This document shows, one piece after another, positions 44,547 to 53,453 of a DNA stretch of 64,000 nt. Within the stretch, counting starts at the first letter, position 1. Every line of letters starts with the position of its first letter. The translations under genes and the position numbers were made by a program. The DNA is taken from the NCBI GenBank assembly GCA_019638525.1, contig JAHBTO010000003.1:1-64000 (forward strand). Direction: 5' to 3'. The DNA comes from Ferruginibacter sp. (lineage in GTDB: Bacteria; Bacteroidota; Bacteroidia; Chitinophagales; Chitinophagaceae). The notes under the pieces are model-generated. The model saw nothing but the letters and a program-made list of their open reading frames with translations. It was not told the origin of the DNA and searched no databases.

Positions 44547-45671
44547 TTAAAAAAACAAAGCCGCTGCAATTCCATCGGCAAATAATTTTCCTTCATCAGT
44601 AAGTACAATCCGGTTGTTGTTAATTTTTAATTTGCCGGTATTTTCATATTTATGGCTTTCATCTATAAGTTTAAAACTTTTTTCTTCTCCAAAATGATGC
44701 ACAATATAATTTAGATCAAGGCCTTCCATTGTTCTAAGCTTCGTCATAATATATTCGTTAAGCTGTTGTGTTTTAGAAAGCGTTTCCTGTTCAAACGGGA
44801 TGATATTATTTTGTAGCGATTGTATGTACAAGCTGTTGTTGGCAATGTTCCACCATCGTTTTTTCCCGTCAAAGCCATGTGCGGCAGGGCCAAAAGCATA
44901 GTAGCTGTCTCCGGCCCAGTAACTGCTGTTGTGCCTGCTTCTATAACCGGGCTTTGCAAAATTGCTTATCTCGTAATGTTCATACCCGGCTTCTTTCATC
45001 CATTTCATAAGCAATAAAAACTGGCGGGATTGTTTTTCGGCATCTACATCCTGCTTTTTATTTTGTGCAATCATCTTATATAAGGCTGTTTTGGGTTCTA
45101 CCGTTAATGCATAACAGGATACATGCGGAATGTTTTTTTCAATTACCATCGCTACATTTTTTTTCCAACCATCATCGTTTAAAATAGGAGAACCATAAAT
45201 AAGATCAACAGAAAAATTGGTAAAACCTGCGGCTTGTATTTTATCAATACAAACTAAAGAATCAGCAGCAGTATGCACCCTATTCATCCACAACAGTTCT
45301 TCATCCAAAAAACTTTGTATGCCAACGCTTAGGCGGTTGATGCCAAATAATTTCCATTGATGTAGTTTTTCATCAGTGATATCATCGGGGTTTGCTTCTA
45401 ATGTAATTTCAATATCATCTGCAAAATTAAATTGCTGATGTAAAGAATCGAATACCAGTTTCAATTCATCTTCGTGTAAAATACTTGGTGTACCGCCACC
45501 AAAATAAAGTGTTGCAATTTTTTCTTTGTATTGATGTGGTGTAGATAAGGATATCTCTTTACATATTGCATCAATCATTTTTGCTTTTTGCCCCATTGAA
45601 GTAGAAAAATGAAAATTACAATAATGACAAGCCTGTTTGCAAAATGGAATATGGATATAAATGCCGGGCAA
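44547..45671 (-). CDS. hemW: Radical SAM family heme chaperone HemW
   Basis: 374 residues. The start Met-Pro-Gly-Ile-Tyr-Ile-His-Ile-Pro-Phe-Cys precedes the radical-SAM cysteines Cys11, Cys15 and Cys18 (CxxxCxxC) and Cys-Asn-Phe-His-Phe. Then Gly-Gly-Gly-Thr-Pro-Ser and Glu-Ala-Asn-Pro-Asp-Asp blocks and a HemN C-terminal domain. The motif Cys-x-Phe-His rather than the HemN-specific residues points to the heme chaperone HemW, not true coproporphyrinogen dehydrogenase. Its presence fits the heme-related genes of this window. Divergent from the BamA-like gene. Confidence 0.92.
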   Translation of the reverse strand: MPGIYIHIPFCKQACHYCNFHFSTSMGQKAKMIDAICKEISLSTPHQYKEKIATLYFGGGTPSILHEDELKLVFDSLHQQFNFADDIEITLEANPDDITDEKLHQWKLFGINRLSVGIQSFLDEELLWMNRVHTAADSLVCIDKIQAAGFTNFSVDLIYGSPILNDDGWKKNVAMVIEKNIPHVSCYALTVEPKTALYKMIAQNKKQDVDAEKQSRQFLLLMKWMKEAGYEHYEISNFAKPGYRSRHNSSYWAGDSYYAFGPAAHGFDGKKRWWNIANNSLYIQSLQNNIIPFEQETLSKTQQLNEYIMTKLRTMEGLDLNYIVHHFGEEKSFKLIDESHKYENTGKLKINNNRIVLTDEGKLFADGIAAALFF

Positions 45672-45712
45672 GGTTTTTGTTTTTTTAGCCCAAAAGTATC
45701 GGGATAATATTT

Positions 45713-45720
45713 TAGATTTG
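45713..45720 (+). promoter_or_regulatory. -7 element of the BamA/TamA-like gene
   Basis: TAGATTTG is a perfect TAnnTTTG, only 8 bases before the ATG at 45728, so the leader is essentially absent. Confidence 0.5.
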
Positions 45721-45727
45721 ATTATTG

Positions 45728-47551
45728 ATGGCTCCAGTTAAATTTATACGCTGCAAAATATTGATTCCTGTATTGCTTTGTACAGGTATTTTTTTTTCTG
45801 CATCGGTAATTGCACAGGTAAATAAAAGCCCTGCTTACCTGTTACAAATTAAACTGGTTGACAAAGATAGCGTCTTTAACCTGCAGGCATTAAAATTACA
45901 AACAAGCTTTTCAGGTAAATCTTCTTGTTACAATTATATCAGCAGTTTAATTTCTTTGTTAAGCTCAAAAGGTTATCCAACAGCATCGGTAGATAGTATT
46001 TTGGATAAAGAAAACTACACACTAATCCATTTATTTTTAGGCAAACAATATTATTGGATTAACCTGCACACCGATAGTTTGGAGAAAGCAGCATTGGCCT
46101 ACAGCAGGTTTCAAAAAATAGATTATGAAGGTAAGTTGCTAAACATGCAGCAACTCACCAGCCTGCAACAAAAAATATTAACTTATTATACCAATAATGG
46201 TTACCCTTTTGCAAAAGTTTATTTAGACAGTATTCGGCTTTACGATGATAAAATGGAAGCAAGATTAAAAGCTGATAAAGGGCAGGTTTATTATTTAGAC
46301 AGTATCAGGATAATTGGAAAGGGAAAGATTTCAAAAAAATTTCTGCAGCATTATTTAAATATACCCAATGGAAGTTTATATAACCAACAAAAAATTGACC
46401 AGGTAAGTAAACGCCTGCAGGAACTGCCATACCTGCAAGAGCAACAACCTGCTAATATTGGTATGTTGGGTACAGGTGCTATTCTTAATTTATACCTGGC
46501 TCCCAAACGCAGCAGCCAGGCCGATTTTTTAATAGGATTTTTACCTGCATCGGGCCAGCAATCAAAACTTCAAATTACTGCCGATGTTAACCTAAACCTT
46601 AAAAATGCATTAAATAACGGCGAAACCATTTTATTAAAATGGCAGCAGTTGCAACCAAAATCGCCCAGGTTAAATGTTGGATTTCAATATCCATATATCT
46701 TTAATTCAAATTTTGGAGTTGATTTTTTGTTTGATCTGTTTAAAAAAGACTCTTCTTTTTTACAAGTAAATGCACAACTTGGTTTGCAGTACCTGTTAGC
46801 CGCTAACCAGTCGGGGAAAATATTTGTGCAATGGCAAAATAATTTTTTACAAGGCTCGGGTGTTGATACCAACCTGGTAAAAGCTACTAAAATGCTTCCG
46901 CCCAATATTGATGTAAAAGCTGTAAACATAGGCCTTGACTACAACTGGCACAACACCGATTACCGGCTTAACCCACGTAGCGGCAATGAAGTGAATATAA
47001 CTGCGGCCATAGGTATAAAAAATATTAAACCCAATTCCGACATTTTAAGTATAAAGGATACATCTTTTAATTATGCAAGCCTTTACGATTCGGTAAAAAA
47101 CCGTTCGTATCAATTAAGGATAAAACTTAACGGGGCACATTATTTTCCGCTGGGCAAACAGGCAACATTAAAAACAGCATTCAACGGCGGGCTTTACTCA
47201 AGCCCGGGTACATTTCGTAACGAACTGTTCCAGATAGGTGGATATAAGATAATGCGTGGGTTTAGTGAAGAGAGTATTTATGCTACGCAATATGCCGTAC
47301 TTACAGCAGAATATCGTTTCAGGTTGGCTTTAAATTCTTACTTCTTTGGATTTACTGATATTGGATGGACAAAAAACAAATATCAAAATATTGATGTAAA
47401 CAATAACTTTTTTGGGGCAGGCCTGGGTCTTGCTTTTGAAACAAAATTTGGGTTGCTTAATATAAGTTATGCAGCAGGCAAACGAAACGATGTTAAGTTT
47501 AATATCAGGGAAGCATCAAAAATACATTTTGGGTATATCAATTACTTTTAA
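45728..47551 (+). CDS. BamA/TamA (Omp85) family outer-membrane protein
   Basis: 607 residues, start at the second codon of an open TTG-ATG pair. A signal peptide (about 1-30) is followed by POTRA-like periplasmic repeats (about 35-270: Gly-Tyr-Pro-Thr-Ala-Ser, Asn-Gly-Tyr-Pro-Phe-Ala, Val-Tyr-Tyr-Leu-Asp-Ser-Ile-Arg-Ile) and a barrel of about 330 residues with the Omp85 Arg-Gly-Phe motif (Ile-Met-Arg-Gly-Phe-Ser-Glu). The chain ends in an aromatic residue (Tyr-Phe), as barrel signals do. It is shorter than BamA, nearer TamA-type partners, and probably inserts or secretes other surface proteins. Confidence 0.88.
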   Translation: MAPVKFIRCKILIPVLLCTGIFFSASVIAQVNKSPAYLLQIKLVDKDSVFNLQALKLQTSFSGKSSCYNYISSLISLLSSKGYPTASVDSILDKENYTLIHLFLGKQYYWINLHTDSLEKAALAYSRFQKIDYEGKLLNMQQLTSLQQKILTYYTNNGYPFAKVYLDSIRLYDDKMEARLKADKGQVYYLDSIRIIGKGKISKKFLQHYLNIPNGSLYNQQKIDQVSKRLQELPYLQEQQPANIGMLGTGAILNLYLAPKRSSQADFLIGFLPASGQQSKLQITADVNLNLKNALNNGETILLKWQQLQPKSPRLNVGFQYPYIFNSNFGVDFLFDLFKKDSSFLQVNAQLGLQYLLAANQSGKIFVQWQNNFLQGSGVDTNLVKATKMLPPNIDVKAVNIGLDYNWHNTDYRLNPRSGNEVNITAAIGIKNIKPNSDILSIKDTSFNYASLYDSVKNRSYQLRIKLNGAHYFPLGKQATLKTAFNGGLYSSPGTFRNELFQIGGYKIMRGFSEESIYATQYAVLTAEYRFRLALNSYFFGFTDIGWTKNKYQNIDVNNNFFGAGLGLAFETKFGLLNISYAAGKRNDVKFNIREASKIHFGYINYF

Positions 47552-47595
47552 CATTCTCATCGGCAGCAATTATTTTTGCAGCTAAATAATTATAA

Positions 47596-48480
47596 GTGAA
47601 GCAGCTTGTATTCTTTATATTGTGTATCCTGCTATTTTCTGTTGCTATACAGGCACAACTTACCGATACTACCGGTAAAAAAGTTGATACTTCAAAAAAC
47701 AGGTTAAGTATTGATTCGGTAGTTGCCATTAACAAAGCTCCATCTCTGCCCTATCACTATAAAAACAAAATATTAAACAGCGATGAAACCCCGGTTTCGT
47801 TTGCTATTGATATAAAAAAAACAAATGATAAAGACAGTTTATTTTATTTAGTAGCCTTGTTAGTATTGTGTTTGGCTATATTAAAGTATTTTAACAGCCG
47901 CTATTTTAATAATCTTTTCAGGGTATTTTTTAATACTTCATTAAGGCAAAGCCAGTTAACCGACCAGTTAATACAAGCAAAATTAACTTCCTTACTTTTT
48001 AATATATTCTTTATACTAAGTTGCGGTTTTTATGTTTACCTGTTATTAGCAAACATTGGCTATGCCGATGAAGATCATAACTGGATTTTATTGCTTTCGG
48101 CCATTGTATTAACAGGTGTTGTGTATCTTATAAAATTTTGTACACTTAAATTTACGGGGTGGGTAACTGGCTTATCGGCAATTACAGATACTTATCTGTT
48201 TATAATTTTTCTTATTAATAAAATAATTGGAATTTTTTTAGTGCCAGTAATAATTGTGTTTGCTTTTTCATCAAAAGAAATTATACATATAAGTTTAATT
48301 ATATCGGGCCTTTGCATTGTGCTGCTTCTTTTTCTTCGCTTTTTCAGGTCTTATGGGTTATTGCAACACCAGTTACGTATAAGCAGGTTTCATTTTTTCT
48401 TATACCTGGTTGGGATAGAGATATTACCGCTTTTACTCATTTACAAAGGGGTGATGGTTTATTTATCTAAAAATCTTTAA
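47596..48480 (+). CDS. DUF4271 membrane protein
   Basis: 294 residues from a GTG start. After an exported or anchoring N-terminus (Phe-Ile-Leu-Cys-Ile-Leu-Leu-Phe) comes a short Lys/Asp/Ser-rich linker (to about 75) and then about seven hydrophobic helices: Leu-Ala-Ile-Leu-Lys-Tyr-Phe, Phe-Phe-Ile-Leu-Ser-Cys-Gly, Trp-Ile-Leu-Leu-Leu, and others. This is the DUF4271 pattern. In Bacteroidota this gene is usually just upstream of hemD, as here. Function is unknown; a link to heme synthesis or its membrane environment is an inference from conserved adjacency. The hemD -7 element overlaps its stop. Confidence 0.82.
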   Translation: MKQLVFFILCILLFSVAIQAQLTDTTGKKVDTSKNRLSIDSVVAINKAPSLPYHYKNKILNSDETPVSFAIDIKKTNDKDSLFYLVALLVLCLAILKYFNSRYFNNLFRVFFNTSLRQSQLTDQLIQAKLTSLLFNIFFILSCGFYVYLLLANIGYADEDHNWILLLSAIVLTGVVYLIKFCTLKFTGWVTGLSAITDTYLFIIFLINKIIGIFLVPVIIVFAFSSKEIIHISLIISGLCIVLLLFLRFFRSYGLLQHQLRISRFHFFLYLVGIEILPLLLIYKGVMVYLSKNL

Positions 48481-48485
48481 TTTTG
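48478..48485 (+). promoter_or_regulatory. -7 element of hemD
   Basis: TAATTTTG is a perfect TAnnTTTG and overlaps the stop codon of the DUF4271 gene. The hemD ATG is 24 bases further on. Confidence 0.55.
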
Positions 48486-48508
48486 CAAAAGCACCCTACA
48501 GTATATAT

Positions 48509-49300
48509 ATGATAAAAAACGGCTCATCAAAAACTGTTGCTTCTGTAAAACCGGTAAAGAAAATACTTATTTCTCAGCCTAAGCCCGAAGGTGAAAAATC
48601 GCCTTATTTTGATTTAGCAAAAAAACATGGCATAAAGCTTGATTTTCACCCTTTTATCATTGTGGAAGGTATTACTGCAAAAGAATTTAGAAAACAAAAG
48701 ATTGATTTTGCAAATTATAGCGCAGTAATTTTTACCAGTCGTAATACAATAGATCACTTTTTTAGGATTTGTGACGAATTGAAAGTGAGTGTATCGCAAG
48801 ACACGAAATATTTTTGTATTACCGAAGCAGTGGCGCTTTATCTTCAAAAATTTATACTATACCGTAAGCGAAAGGTATTTTATGGTGCAGATGGTACCAA
48901 TAAAAGCCTGTTTGATGTTATTAATAAACACAAAGACAATGAAAAGTTTTTGTACCCTTGTTCAGAATCGTTTGATAGTGAAATAACAAACTGGCTGATA
49001 CAAAACAATTGCGGTTATGCTACACCTGTTCTATACAGGATAATAAGCAACGATTTAAAAGAAGTAATAGCCAGGGAATACGACATTATATGTTTGTTTA
49101 CACCCGGTGGCGTAAAAAGCCTGATAGAAAATTTTCCAAAATTTAAGCAAAACGGTACCAGGATAGGGGCTTTTGGCGCCAATACATTTAAAGCTGTTGA
49201 AGATGCCGGGCTGGTTCTTGATATTAAAGCACCACAACCACAGGCCCCCAGTATGATTAGTGCCCTTGAGTTATACCTTACTGCCCTAAAGAAAAAGTAG
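48509..49300 (+). CDS. hemD: Uroporphyrinogen-III synthase
   Basis: 263 residues, cytosolic. It cyclises hydroxymethylbilane to uroporphyrinogen III, the branch point for heme and related tetrapyrroles. The fold is two alpha/beta lobes; the family is poorly conserved, but Ile-Leu-Ile-Ser-Gln-Pro-Lys-Pro-Glu near the N-terminus, Val-Ile-Phe-Thr-Ser-Arg-Asn-Thr, Phe-Leu-Tyr-Pro-Cys-Ser-Glu, and the C-terminal Ile-Gly-Ala-Phe-Gly-Ala-Asn-Thr block are typical of Bacteroidota HemD. DUF4271 precedes it. It has its own -7 element. Confidence 0.9.
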   Translation: MIKNGSSKTVASVKPVKKILISQPKPEGEKSPYFDLAKKHGIKLDFHPFIIVEGITAKEFRKQKIDFANYSAVIFTSRNTIDHFFRICDELKVSVSQDTKYFCITEAVALYLQKFILYRKRKVFYGADGTNKSLFDVINKHKDNEKFLYPCSESFDSEITNWLIQNNCGYATPVLYRIISNDLKEVIAREYDIICLFTPGGVKSLIENFPKFKQNGTRIGAFGANTFKAVEDAGLVLDIKAPQPQAPSMISALELYLTALKKK

Positions 49301-49667
49301 CCATCAATTAAGCTGTTTAGCTGTTGCCTGAAAATTTTATGATTTTTCTAACATAGTAAAACGAGGATTTATCGTTTCTGTGAATATGCACAAAAGAACG
49401 AACACAAAACTTTATTTTTTGTGATGAGGTGTATAAAATCTTAGTTTCCTATACAGCAAAATCAACCTTAACTAACTTGTTTACCTGCAAAACCTCAATT
49501 TAAAAAACCCTAAAAAAAGGCTTTTAAACACAATATTTGCAATTTTAGTCCGTTTACAAATTTCGGGTTCAAATTTTTGTTTAAAAAATTATTTCAATAT
49601 CAACTAGAAAACGATGATAATTCAAAATAATCATTACATTTGCCCAATACCCTCAAAGTTAAAAACA
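49301..49667. other. Intergenic region upstream of gldK
   Basis: A 367-base AT-rich gap. It holds the gldK -7 element (49635-49642) and a second weaker candidate (AATATTTG near 49532). I see no gene, terminator or strong hairpin after hemD. Confidence 0.55.
49635..49642 (+). promoter_or_regulatory. -7 element of the gldKLMN operon
   Basis: TACATTTG is a perfect TAnnTTTG, 25 bases before the gldK ATG at 49668. It rules out the longer reading that begins at 49614. Confidence 0.65.
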
Positions 49668-50966
49668 ATGAAGTACAGGCTCTTTTACATGGTAGCATTC
49701 ACAGCTATCACAACATTATCTGTCAGTTGTAAAAAATCTGGTAGTAAATCCAGTGCCGGTTACAAAGCCGACAAAGGGCAACTCATAGGGGTTGCACCAT
49801 CATCAAAATGGAGCCTGCCAAAGCCTCCGGGCATGGTTTACATTCCACCAGGAACATTTCACATGGGATCCAGTGATGAAGATATGAGCTATGCATTAAC
49901 AGCTCGTAACAAAGCTGTGTCAATTAGTGGCTTTTGGATGGATGCAACTGAAATAACCAATAATGAATACCGCCAGTTTACCAACTGGGTAAGAGATTCA
50001 ATTGGTGCAAAATTGATGGGCTTTGTAAAGCAAGGGCCCGATGGTAATGAATATATTGACTGGGATAAAGCTTATAAAATTAAATGGAACGATAAGGCAA
50101 CTTTAGAAAAAGTAGATGCCATGATTGTTACTCCCGATAATAGAATTTTTGGAAAAAAAGAACTTGATGCTACAAAAATTGTTTATCAGTCAGAAGTTTT
50201 TGATTATAAGGCAGCAGCCCAAAACAGGGATGCAACTATTCCACGTTCTAAATTCATTGTTAAAAAAGCAATACCGGTTTATCCAGATTCACTTTGCTGG
50301 GTAAGAGATTTTGCATATTCATATAATGAGCCAATGGCAAAAAAATATTTTAGCCACCCTGCATTTGGAAATTACCCTGTAGTAGGTGTAAACTGGAAAC
50401 AGGCAACTGCTTTTTGCGAATGGAGGACTCATTATTTAAATGCATACCTGGAATCGAAAAAAAGAAATACAGAATCTGACTTTAGGTTACCTACTGAGGC
50501 CGAATGGGAATACGCTGCAAGAGGCGGCCGTTCACAAGCTGATTATCCCTGGGGCGGTTATTACCTGCGTAATAAAAAAGGATGCCTGCTTGCAAACTTT
50601 AAACCGGGCCGTGGTAATTATCCTGAAGATGGGGGATTTTACACCGTTCGTGCAGATGCTTACTGGCCAAACGATTTTGGTTTGTACAATATGGCAGGTA
50701 ACGTAGCCGAATGGACTTCTTCATTGTATTATGAAGGTGCCTACAATTTTCAACATGATATGAACCCCGATATAAGGTACAATGCCAAAGAAACAGATAA
50801 ACCCCGTGATAAGCGTAAAGTAATTAGGGGCGGAAGCTGGAAAGATGTTGGTTATTTCTTGAGAACCGGTACTCGTACTTACGAATACCAGGATACATCC
50901 AAATCTTATATAGGTTTCCGTTGTGTAATTGATTTACCACCAGCTCAAAAAAAAGGTAAAAAATAA
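49668..50966 (+). CDS. gldK: Gliding motility / T9SS lipoprotein GldK
   Basis: 432 residues from the ATG at 49668. Lipoprotein signal with Leu-Ser-Val-Ser-Cys (Cys17); the mature part is a formylglycine-generating-enzyme-like (SUMF1, PF03781) fold: Met-Val-Tyr-Ile-Pro-Pro-Gly-Thr-Phe-His-Met-Gly-Ser, Arg-Leu-Pro-Thr-Glu-Ala-Glu-Trp-Glu-Tyr-Ala-Ala-Arg-Gly-Gly, Gly-Asn-Val-Ala-Glu-Trp, Arg-Gly-Gly-Ser-Trp. GldK and GldN form a ring on the periplasmic side of the outer membrane in the type IX machine. First gene of gldKLMN. Confidence 0.96.
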   Translation: MKYRLFYMVAFTAITTLSVSCKKSGSKSSAGYKADKGQLIGVAPSSKWSLPKPPGMVYIPPGTFHMGSSDEDMSYALTARNKAVSISGFWMDATEITNNEYRQFTNWVRDSIGAKLMGFVKQGPDGNEYIDWDKAYKIKWNDKATLEKVDAMIVTPDNRIFGKKELDATKIVYQSEVFDYKAAAQNRDATIPRSKFIVKKAIPVYPDSLCWVRDFAYSYNEPMAKKYFSHPAFGNYPVVGVNWKQATAFCEWRTHYLNAYLESKKRNTESDFRLPTEAEWEYAARGGRSQADYPWGGYYLRNKKGCLLANFKPGRGNYPEDGGFYTVRADAYWPNDFGLYNMAGNVAEWTSSLYYEGAYNFQHDMNPDIRYNAKETDKPRDKRKVIRGGSWKDVGYFLRTGTRTYEYQDTSKSYIGFRCVIDLPPAQKKGKK

Positions 50967-51090
50967 ATCATTTTTTAATTAACTATTTACTGTTGTTTTA
51001 AGTACCTGGATGATTGTTCAGGTACTATACAACATATATATATTCAAACATAAAAAAACCTCCAAATTAAAACTCTAAATTTTTAAAACC

Positions 51091-51849
51091 ATGGCTCACA
51101 ACAAAAGAACTTTTTTAACCTTAATCGACGTTTTGGTAAGTGCCGGCGCTGCCGTAGTAATATTTGCAGCTTGGGCAAAACTTACACACCAGCCTTTTGC
51201 TGATTTGATGTTAACAATTGGTATGTGGTGCGAAACAGCCATATTTCTTGTGTATGCAATTGTGGAATGGGTAAAACCAAAACATCACGAGGAAGACGAC
51301 CAGCCAGATGATATTGTTGCTCAAAATCCATCTTTGGAATCAATGGATAAGATGCTCCAAAGTGCAGATATTACACCTACCAACCTTAAAAGACTTGGCG
51401 AAGGGTTTCAAAAACTATCCAACACTGTAGGTAACATGCACGAAATTGGCGATGTGGTTAAAAACACAGGCGATTTCAGCAATAAAACAAAAGAAGCTAC
51501 AGCAGCATTAGGTAGCATGTCAACTGCATTTTCAAACAGCGCTGCTACTATGAGCAGTTTTAACAACGCAGCCGATAGTGCTAAAGGATTTCATGAGCAG
51601 GTACAGGTGTTAACTAAAAACCTGGGTTCGTTAAATACTATTTATGAACTAGAGCTTAAAGAAAGCAACAATCATTTAAAATCATTAAATACGTTTTATG
51701 GTAAACTTGCCGAAGCCAGCCAAACTATGATGAGCACAGTAGATGATGCAGGAAAGGCTAAGGAACAAATTAGTGTATTGGCTAATAACCTGGGTAAATT
51801 AAATGCAGTGTATGGTAACATGCTTAGTGCTATGCAGGGTGGCCGTTAA
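51091..51849 (+). CDS. gldL: Gliding motility / T9SS motor protein GldL
   Basis: 252 residues. Two membrane helices near the N-terminus (about 8-28 and 38-60) contain acidic residues Glu48 and Glu59, the kind shown in GldL/PorL to take part in the proton-driven motor; a His/Glu-rich cytoplasmic segment (Lys-His-His-Glu-Glu-Asp-Asp) follows. The rest is a soluble helical domain. GldL with GldM forms the inner-membrane motor that powers type IX secretion and gliding. It lies 124 bases after gldK and 69 before gldM, same strand. Confidence 0.95.
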   Translation: MAHNKRTFLTLIDVLVSAGAAVVIFAAWAKLTHQPFADLMLTIGMWCETAIFLVYAIVEWVKPKHHEEDDQPDDIVAQNPSLESMDKMLQSADITPTNLKRLGEGFQKLSNTVGNMHEIGDVVKNTGDFSNKTKEATAALGSMSTAFSNSAATMSSFNNAADSAKGFHEQVQVLTKNLGSLNTIYELELKESNNHLKSLNTFYGKLAEASQTMMSTVDDAGKAKEQISVLANNLGKLNAVYGNMLSAMQGGR

Positions 51850-51918
51850 TACATAAAAGTATCAACCCAATAAACAAAGAAAACCATTTTAAACTAACAA
51901 TCGTAAAATCAAAATATT

Positions 51919-53433
51919 ATGGCTTTACCTAGAGAGCCCCGGCAAAAGATGATTAACATTATGTATTTAGTGTTAACAGCTATTCTGGCGCTGAACGTAT
52001 CAGCGGAAGTTATTGAGGCTTTTAAAACGGTGGATAAAAGTTTGCAATCATCAAGCGCAAATATTAAAGCATCAAACGAAGTGCTGTATAAATCCTTAAC
52101 AGATAAGTTAAGCGATGATAAGACCAAATTACAAGCTGCTGTATGGCAACCCAATGCCGAGAAAGCAAAAAATTATGCTGCAGAATTGGTTACTTATATA
52201 GATAACCTGAAACAAGAACTTAAAAAAGGCGCAGGACTTACTATAAAATCAGACGGAAAAGAGGATTTTAAAGAGGATAACCTTGACGCATCTACCCGTT
52301 TATTTGAAACCAATGGAGAAGGCGCTAAACTTAAAGCAAAACTGGAAAAATTTAAAACTGATATGCTGAATATTGATCCGAAAATTAAAGCACAGTTTGA
52401 AAATAATTTCCCTGTAAGTACAGATGGAGTGGAAGGCAAAGAAGGGAAAAAAGATTTTGTTACTGGTTATTTTCATATGACGCCAACCGTAGCAGCATTA
52501 ACCATTTTGAGCAAATTTCAAAATAATATCCGCACGGTAGAAAACCAAATAGTTAGTTATTGCCATAGCCAGGTTGGCGCTGTAGAAGTGCATATGGACC
52601 AGGTAGGTGTATTGGTAGGCCAAAATTCAAATTATTTAATGCCAGGCCAGGAATTGGTTGTAACAGCCGGCGTTGGCGCTTATAGTTCTACGGTTAAATC
52701 AAATATTACCGTTAATGGCAGCCCAATTAACCTTGTAGCAGGCCAGGGCGAGTATAAAACAACTGTAAGCGGAGCCGGTAAACATACTATACAGGTAAGC
52801 GGTAGCTTTATTGGTGAAGACGGAAAACCGGTAGCCATAAGCAAAACCATTGAATATACTGTAGGTATTCCGGGTGGAGCAGCAGTAATGCTAGATAAGA
52901 TGAATGTATTTTATATAGGTGTTGATAACCCTGTTACAATTTCTTCCGGATCAGGTTGGGATAAGACTTCTGTATCAATGTCAGGTGGTACTATATCAGG
53001 ATCAGGATCTAACAGGATTGTAAGAGTAACACAGGTAGGCGCAGCAAGCATTACAGTAACAGCAGATGGTAAATCAAGTAAATTTGATTTCAGGGTTAAA
53101 CGTATTCCTGACCCGATAATTAAGGTTGGTCCAAGTGGAGGTGGTAAAATGCTTTCAAATATATTCAGAGGCCAGCAATTTGTAAGAGCTGAATTAGAAA
53201 ATTTTGATTTTGATGCACGATTTAGTGTAACAGGCGCAACTATTTACTTTAACAATCCCGGCGACAGGAATGTAAAACAAATAACCATAAACAGTGGTAG
53301 CTTGGCTCCTGCTGCTGAATATATGAAAACACTGGCTCCTGGTTCATCAGTAATTTTTGATAACATACGAGTGGTAGGGCCAGATGGTGTAACAAGAACA
53401 ATTCAAAACCCTCCTGGATTCTCATTATACTAG
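51919..53433 (+). CDS. gldM: Gliding motility / T9SS shaft protein GldM
   Basis: 504 residues. The N-terminus Ala-Leu-Pro-Arg-Glu-Pro-Arg-Gln-Lys-Met-Ile-Asn-Ile-Met-Tyr-Leu-Val is the hallmark of GldM, leading into its single membrane helix (about 12-32). The periplasmic part has four Ig-like domains; the region after about 200 includes Gly-rich beta strands. GldM transmits motion from GldL to the GldK/GldN ring. It ends 20 bases before gldN. Confidence 0.96.
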   Translation: MALPREPRQKMINIMYLVLTAILALNVSAEVIEAFKTVDKSLQSSSANIKASNEVLYKSLTDKLSDDKTKLQAAVWQPNAEKAKNYAAELVTYIDNLKQELKKGAGLTIKSDGKEDFKEDNLDASTRLFETNGEGAKLKAKLEKFKTDMLNIDPKIKAQFENNFPVSTDGVEGKEGKKDFVTGYFHMTPTVAALTILSKFQNNIRTVENQIVSYCHSQVGAVEVHMDQVGVLVGQNSNYLMPGQELVVTAGVGAYSSTVKSNITVNGSPINLVAGQGEYKTTVSGAGKHTIQVSGSFIGEDGKPVAISKTIEYTVGIPGGAAVMLDKMNVFYIGVDNPVTISSGSGWDKTSVSMSGGTISGSGSNRIVRVTQVGAASITVTADGKSSKFDFRVKRIPDPIIKVGPSGGGKMLSNIFRGQQFVRAELENFDFDARFSVTGATIYFNNPGDRNVKQITINSGSLAPAAEYMKTLAPGSSVIFDNIRVVGPDGVTRTIQNPPGFSLY

Positions 53434-53453
53434 GAGATTTAAAAATAAACGCT

